Source: Chloroflexota bacterium (GTDB taxonomy: Bacteria; Chloroflexota; Chloroflexia; Chloroflexales; Kallotenuaceae). From it: DNA of 6,281 nucleotides. Positions within the stretch are counted from its first letter, which is position 1. The number at the start of each line of letters is the position of its first letter. The stretch covers positions 1 through 6,281 of the forward strand of contig JAFAYS010000985.1 of the NCBI GenBank assembly GCA_019240175.1, read 5' to 3'. The notes beneath the pieces were generated by a model. The model had not been told where the DNA came from. It worked only from the letters and a program-made list of their open reading frames with translations, and made no database searches. A program made the translations under genes and the position numbers. Below are positions 4,601 through 6,281 of the stretch, one piece after another.

Positions 4601-6281
4601 CTACAAGGAGCGCGCCGAGCAGCTGCTGCGCGAGCTTGACGACATCGTCGAGCAGCGCAAAACATTGCTGAACAACGCGCGCGCCAGCACGATCTACGAG
4701 TACAACCAGACACACCCCGAGTCGGCGCAGCCGGCAATCCTGGTGGCGATCGACAACTTCCTGGAGTTTGTCGAAACCTTTGGCGGCGGCAGCGACGATG
4801 TTGAAAGCGTGCTCGATAAATTTGTCGCGCTGGTACGTCAGGCCAAGCCTTACGGCCTGCATTTCGTGATCACCGTCAGCCAGATCGGCGATCTGTCCAA
4901 CCAGCTGTACAGCCTGTTCACCGAACGCTTCGCGCTCAAGCTGGCCGATAACACCGAGTACCGCGCGCTGGTCGGCGAGCAGGTGCCCGAGATTCGCGAT
5001 ATTCCGGGCCGTGGCTATACCAAGATCGATCGGCGGGCGCTGAGCTTTCAGGTCGCAACGCTAGCCAAGCCGGCCTATGAGCTGAGACGGCTGGAAGAGT
5101 TTGTCGACAATATCAACGCGTATCTCAAAACCGCGCGGCCATACGCCAGGCCGGTGCGCGTCGATGCGCTGCCCAAGGCCGTGCTGTTCAAGCAGCTGCT
5201 GGCGCGCGAGCACAAGCTCCCGCTCGACGAGCAGTTTCTCGATCGACTAACGGCGATCACCAAGCAAAAATGGCAGCAGAGCACTGATCCGGCCCACGCC
5301 GACTGGCTCAAAGTCACGATCGGCGTGGCCTCCGGCGATCGTCCGCGTCCGCTAGAGCTTGAGGCCAAAAAAGACGGCGTGCACGGCATGATCGCGGGCG
5401 GCACCGGCGCTGGCAAATCCGAGTTGCTGATGACGCTGCTCGTCGGCCTGGCGCTCAACTACGATCCCAGCATTCTCAACTTTGTGCTGGTCGATTACAA
5501 GGGCGGCGGCGCGTTCAAGCCCTTCGAGAAGCTGCCGCATGTCGTCGATCTGATCACCAACCTGAATAAATCGGCGGTGCGGCGCGTCTTCACCTCGATC
5601 AACGCCGAGATGCAGCGCCGCCAAAAGCTCAACGCCGATACCGGCACCAAAGATATTGTCGAGTATCGCCAGAAGGGCCTGCATCTGACGCACGCGCCCT
5701 ATCCGCATCTGTTTTTGATCATCGACGAGTACGCCGAGATGATCACCGACAGCCCGGAGTTTCGCGATGAGCTGGACAGCATCACCCGCGTTGGCCGCGC
5801 GCAGGGCGTGAACCTGCTGCTGGCCTCGCAACGTCCGGTCGGCGTTTCGGATCAGATGCGCGCCAACATCAAGCTGCGGCTCTGTCTACGCGTCGAGGGC
5901 GTGGATACCAGCCGCGAAATGCTGCGCCGCTCAGATGCCGCGTTCTTGCCCAGCGGCATGCCGGGCCGTGGCTACTTGCAGGTCGGCAACGAAAATATCG
6001 AGCTGGTGCAGATAGCCTACACCGGCGAAAAGTACGAGTACGCCGAGGCTCCGGAAGGCGGCGAAAAGCCCAAATTCTACGATGTGGTCGTGCAGATGGC
6101 CAACGATCTGCTGCAAGGCGCGCCGCCACAAACGCCCTGGCCGCCCTTCTTGTCGCCGACGCAAGCGTTCACACAGCAGCTTGAGCCGCGCTACCTCGAT
6201 CGGTCGTATCGTCCGCTGCTCAACCTTGGGCGCAGCGATCGCCTTGAGATCAATCCGTTTGTCGGCGACTGGCTGAGCGGC
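1644..6281 (+). CDS. EccC/EssC-type T7SS FtsK/SpoIIIE ATPase with duplicated D1 module (3' partial)
   Basis: This is the membrane motor ATPase expected to recognise and export WXG100-type substrates; 1546 codons are visible without a stop. In order: two membrane helices (about 35-55 and 62-81) with no FHA domain before them, so it is EccC-like at its N-terminus; the family signature around LWERR (152-156) and DFGVVRLGIGTLP (161-173); a degenerate ATPase-like region (about 200-460) with acidic inserts at 218-228 and 322-330; D1 with Walker A GSTGSGKS (556-563, Lys562), VDYKGGG and Walker B IIIDE (Asp665, Glu666); D2 (about 900-1142) with Walker A GASGWGKT (929-936) and Walker B AIDNF (Asp1037, Asn1038), where Asn replaces the catalytic Glu as is common in EssC D2; then a second D1-type domain with Walker A GGTGAGKS (1252-1259, Lys1258) and Walker B LIIDE (Asp1361, Glu1362). 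Usual EccC/EssC proteins have about 1300-1500 aa and a divergent D3. Here the third domain is a D1 copy, and a D1-to-D2-type linker follows to the edge. Confidence 0.93.
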   Translation, partial: MSNPIYIDRPPRIQPEIPLGEYEIPRPPEKKEEGFARILQIGLPLVSVLGLLFVSSTGGSWVRIIPMSLSVLASTAYAIYSYRQEQRRLAEIEEGYAERIIELTKEMRNYQDMQRRCYRYNYPDPESAFRIVRNARLEVESEQRSLRAEARLWERRVSDDDFGVVRLGIGTLPSSVTYTMSEAENFDDSQVRDAMKLEADSRFVSNIPVILSFRQPPEEKDEEDEEEESSEQQAKEEGYKPPATHALGIAGDRQSVQEFTRSLLAHYVVFHAPTDARLYVLATDRAPWSWTESLPHCQGDEQNNFLCFVGEIKADEEDRTFDDDDGDELEQFLEGIRKVLATRKIRLQEHEENQDGGDPTLPLLLVVVDLLDATYNQQSPLQKIESDAAISILLEEGAALGAAVIFLVPERSKVPSGCQSVVEIEKTAPATNSKIEPDRKLHFRYAETGLNSSRYVGEADLVGNLRAMEELAQQLAALDVRQGFGANLATGVPFLELMGTKTLAELKDATWKKWQASTQPLNANWLRVKLGLMSGNKPRTLVLSAKRDGVHGMVAGSTGSGKSELLISLIAGLAVTYEPSVLNFVLVDYKGGGAFKPFENLPHVVDLITNLGEDAVTRMFTAVRAEMERRQKLNTDTKTKNIVEYRQKGFHLTHAPYPYLFIIIDEFAEMIASRAEFKAQLEMITRVGRAQGVSLILAAQRPSGVTDQMRSNIKFRICLRVETPGESREMLRRSDAAFLPAGVPGRGYLQVGNEEIELVQVAYTGDRIADQNQAPKARVIWPDRGGNLEVVQDQEPPELYVAIIDMLNEMARQHGVKKQRAPWPNFLPDQMWLSRVLLSQNPQASAVTSEQYIDRESIDTIMLGQPHEPTIFLNPSVNKWLTRQPGWIDTLDWNNYAMRPVVGLVDNPYAAKQLPLVIPLPRGHVAIFGASGWGKTTFIRSLVVSLAATHSPDHFHAYILDLGGRNLGVLAQLPHVGAVIIPDEEGYKERAEQLLRELDDIVEQRKTLLNNARASTIYEYNQTHPESAQPAILVAIDNFLEFVETFGGGSDDVESVLDKFVALVRQAKPYGLHFVITVSQIGDLSNQLYSLFTERFALKLADNTEYRALVGEQVPEIRDIPGRGYTKIDRRALSFQVATLAKPAYELRRLEEFVDNINAYLKTARPYARPVRVDALPKAVLFKQLLAREHKLPLDEQFLDRLTAITKQKWQQSTDPAHADWLKVTIGVASGDRPRPLELEAKKDGVHGMIAGGTGAGKSELLMTLLVGLALNYDPSILNFVLVDYKGGGAFKPFEKLPHVVDLITNLNKSAVRRVFTSINAEMQRRQKLNADTGTKDIVEYRQKGLHLTHAPYPHLFLIIDEYAEMITDSPEFRDELDSITRVGRAQGVNLLLASQRPVGVSDQMRANIKLRLCLRVEGVDTSREMLRRSDAAFLPSGMPGRGYLQVGNENIELVQIAYTGEKYEYAEAPEGGEKPKFYDVVVQMANDLLQGAPPQTPWPPFLSPTQAFTQQLEPRYLDRSYRPLLNLGRSDRLEINPFVGDWLSG
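3183..3938 (+). repeat. D1 module, copy 1 of intragenic duplication
   Basis: Residues 514-765 of the ATPase align without any gap to residues 1210-1461. By hand count, 166 of 220 residues in the core (546-765) are identical (about 75%), and about 183 of 252 overall (73%). The copy carries a complete Walker A and Walker B with catalytic Glu666, so it should be competent for ATP hydrolysis. Confidence 0.9.
5271..6026 (+). repeat. D1 module, copy 2 (D1') of intragenic duplication
   Basis: This is the second copy, exactly 2088 bp downstream of copy 1 and in the same frame. Several DNA stretches are almost unchanged: 47 bp at 5475-5521 differ from 3387-3433 at one position, and 26 bp ending with the codons for EYRQKG are identical. 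Walker A and Walker B with Glu1362 are intact, so this domain also looks catalytically competent, unlike D3 of standard EccC/EssC proteins, which is divergent from D1. Confidence 0.9.

Noticed and set aside
4158..4862. 234-codon open frame on the minus strand opposite the D1-D2 linker and D2
   Set aside because: The + strand frame here shows clear Walker A and Walker B motifs. The antisense product has no family features.
5352..5831. Minus-strand frame opposite D1' that resembles one opposite D1 (3336-3605)
   Set aside because: The likeness of the two antisense frames (for example shared LLAILDNIF) is only the shadow of the duplicated D1 sequence on the + strand.
1..6281. Cyanobacterial origin because of several GCGATCGC-like sites
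   Set aside because: The sites are few and match the general abundance of CGATC in this GC-rich sequence, and the T7SS gene content does not point to cyanobacteria.

Overview
The window looks like part of a type VII secretion (T7SS, ESX/Ess-like) locus. Three genes lie on the + strand in one direction: a small WXG100-type candidate substrate (10-318), a membrane-anchored kinase-like protein that looks catalytically dead (524-1594), and a very large FtsK/SpoIIIE-type secretion ATPase of the EccC/EssC family (1644 to beyond the right edge). Coding density is high, GC-rich codons dominate, and no RNA gene, CRISPR array or insertion sequence is visible. The combination of a WXG-less WXG100-like protein, a Cys-motif kinase with a C-terminal membrane helix, and an EccC-type ATPase without FHA domains fits Chloroflexota best. 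That taxonomic guess is inference; Actinomycetota or another GC-rich T7SS bearer is not excluded.

Layout. 1-9: window edge. 10-318: WXG100-like protein ending in a YxxxD secretion motif. 319-523: 205-bp intergenic spacer with a strong interrupted hairpin (364-416) and two CTGATCAG palindromes (439-446, and 485-492 inside a 12-bp palindrome at 483-494). 524-1594: pseudokinase-like protein with an N-terminal four-Cys motif and a tail-anchor helix. 1595-1643: short spacer with the ribosome binding site of the ATPase gene. 1644-6281: 1546 codons of the ATPase with no stop.

Working model. EccC/EssC ATPases recognise WXG100-type substrates by a C-terminal signal and drive their export. In Bacillota the membrane protein EssB/YukC, which has a cytoplasmic pseudokinase fold and one membrane helix, is a core partner of EssC. 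The order substrate - pseudokinase - ATPase here matches esxA - essB - essC in logic, which suggests the kinase-like gene fills the EssB role in a different build (membrane helix at the very C-terminus, zinc-ribbon-like N-terminus).

The most notable point is the ATPase architecture. After the expected N-terminal membrane hairpin, degenerate ATPase-like region, D1 and D2, the third domain is not a standard D3. It is a second copy of D1, about 73% identical over 252 residues without a gap and exactly 696 residues downstream. The linker that leads from D1 to D2 also begins again after it, up to the window edge. The protein therefore seems to be built as (D1-D2)-(D1'-D2'), with the last domain outside the window.
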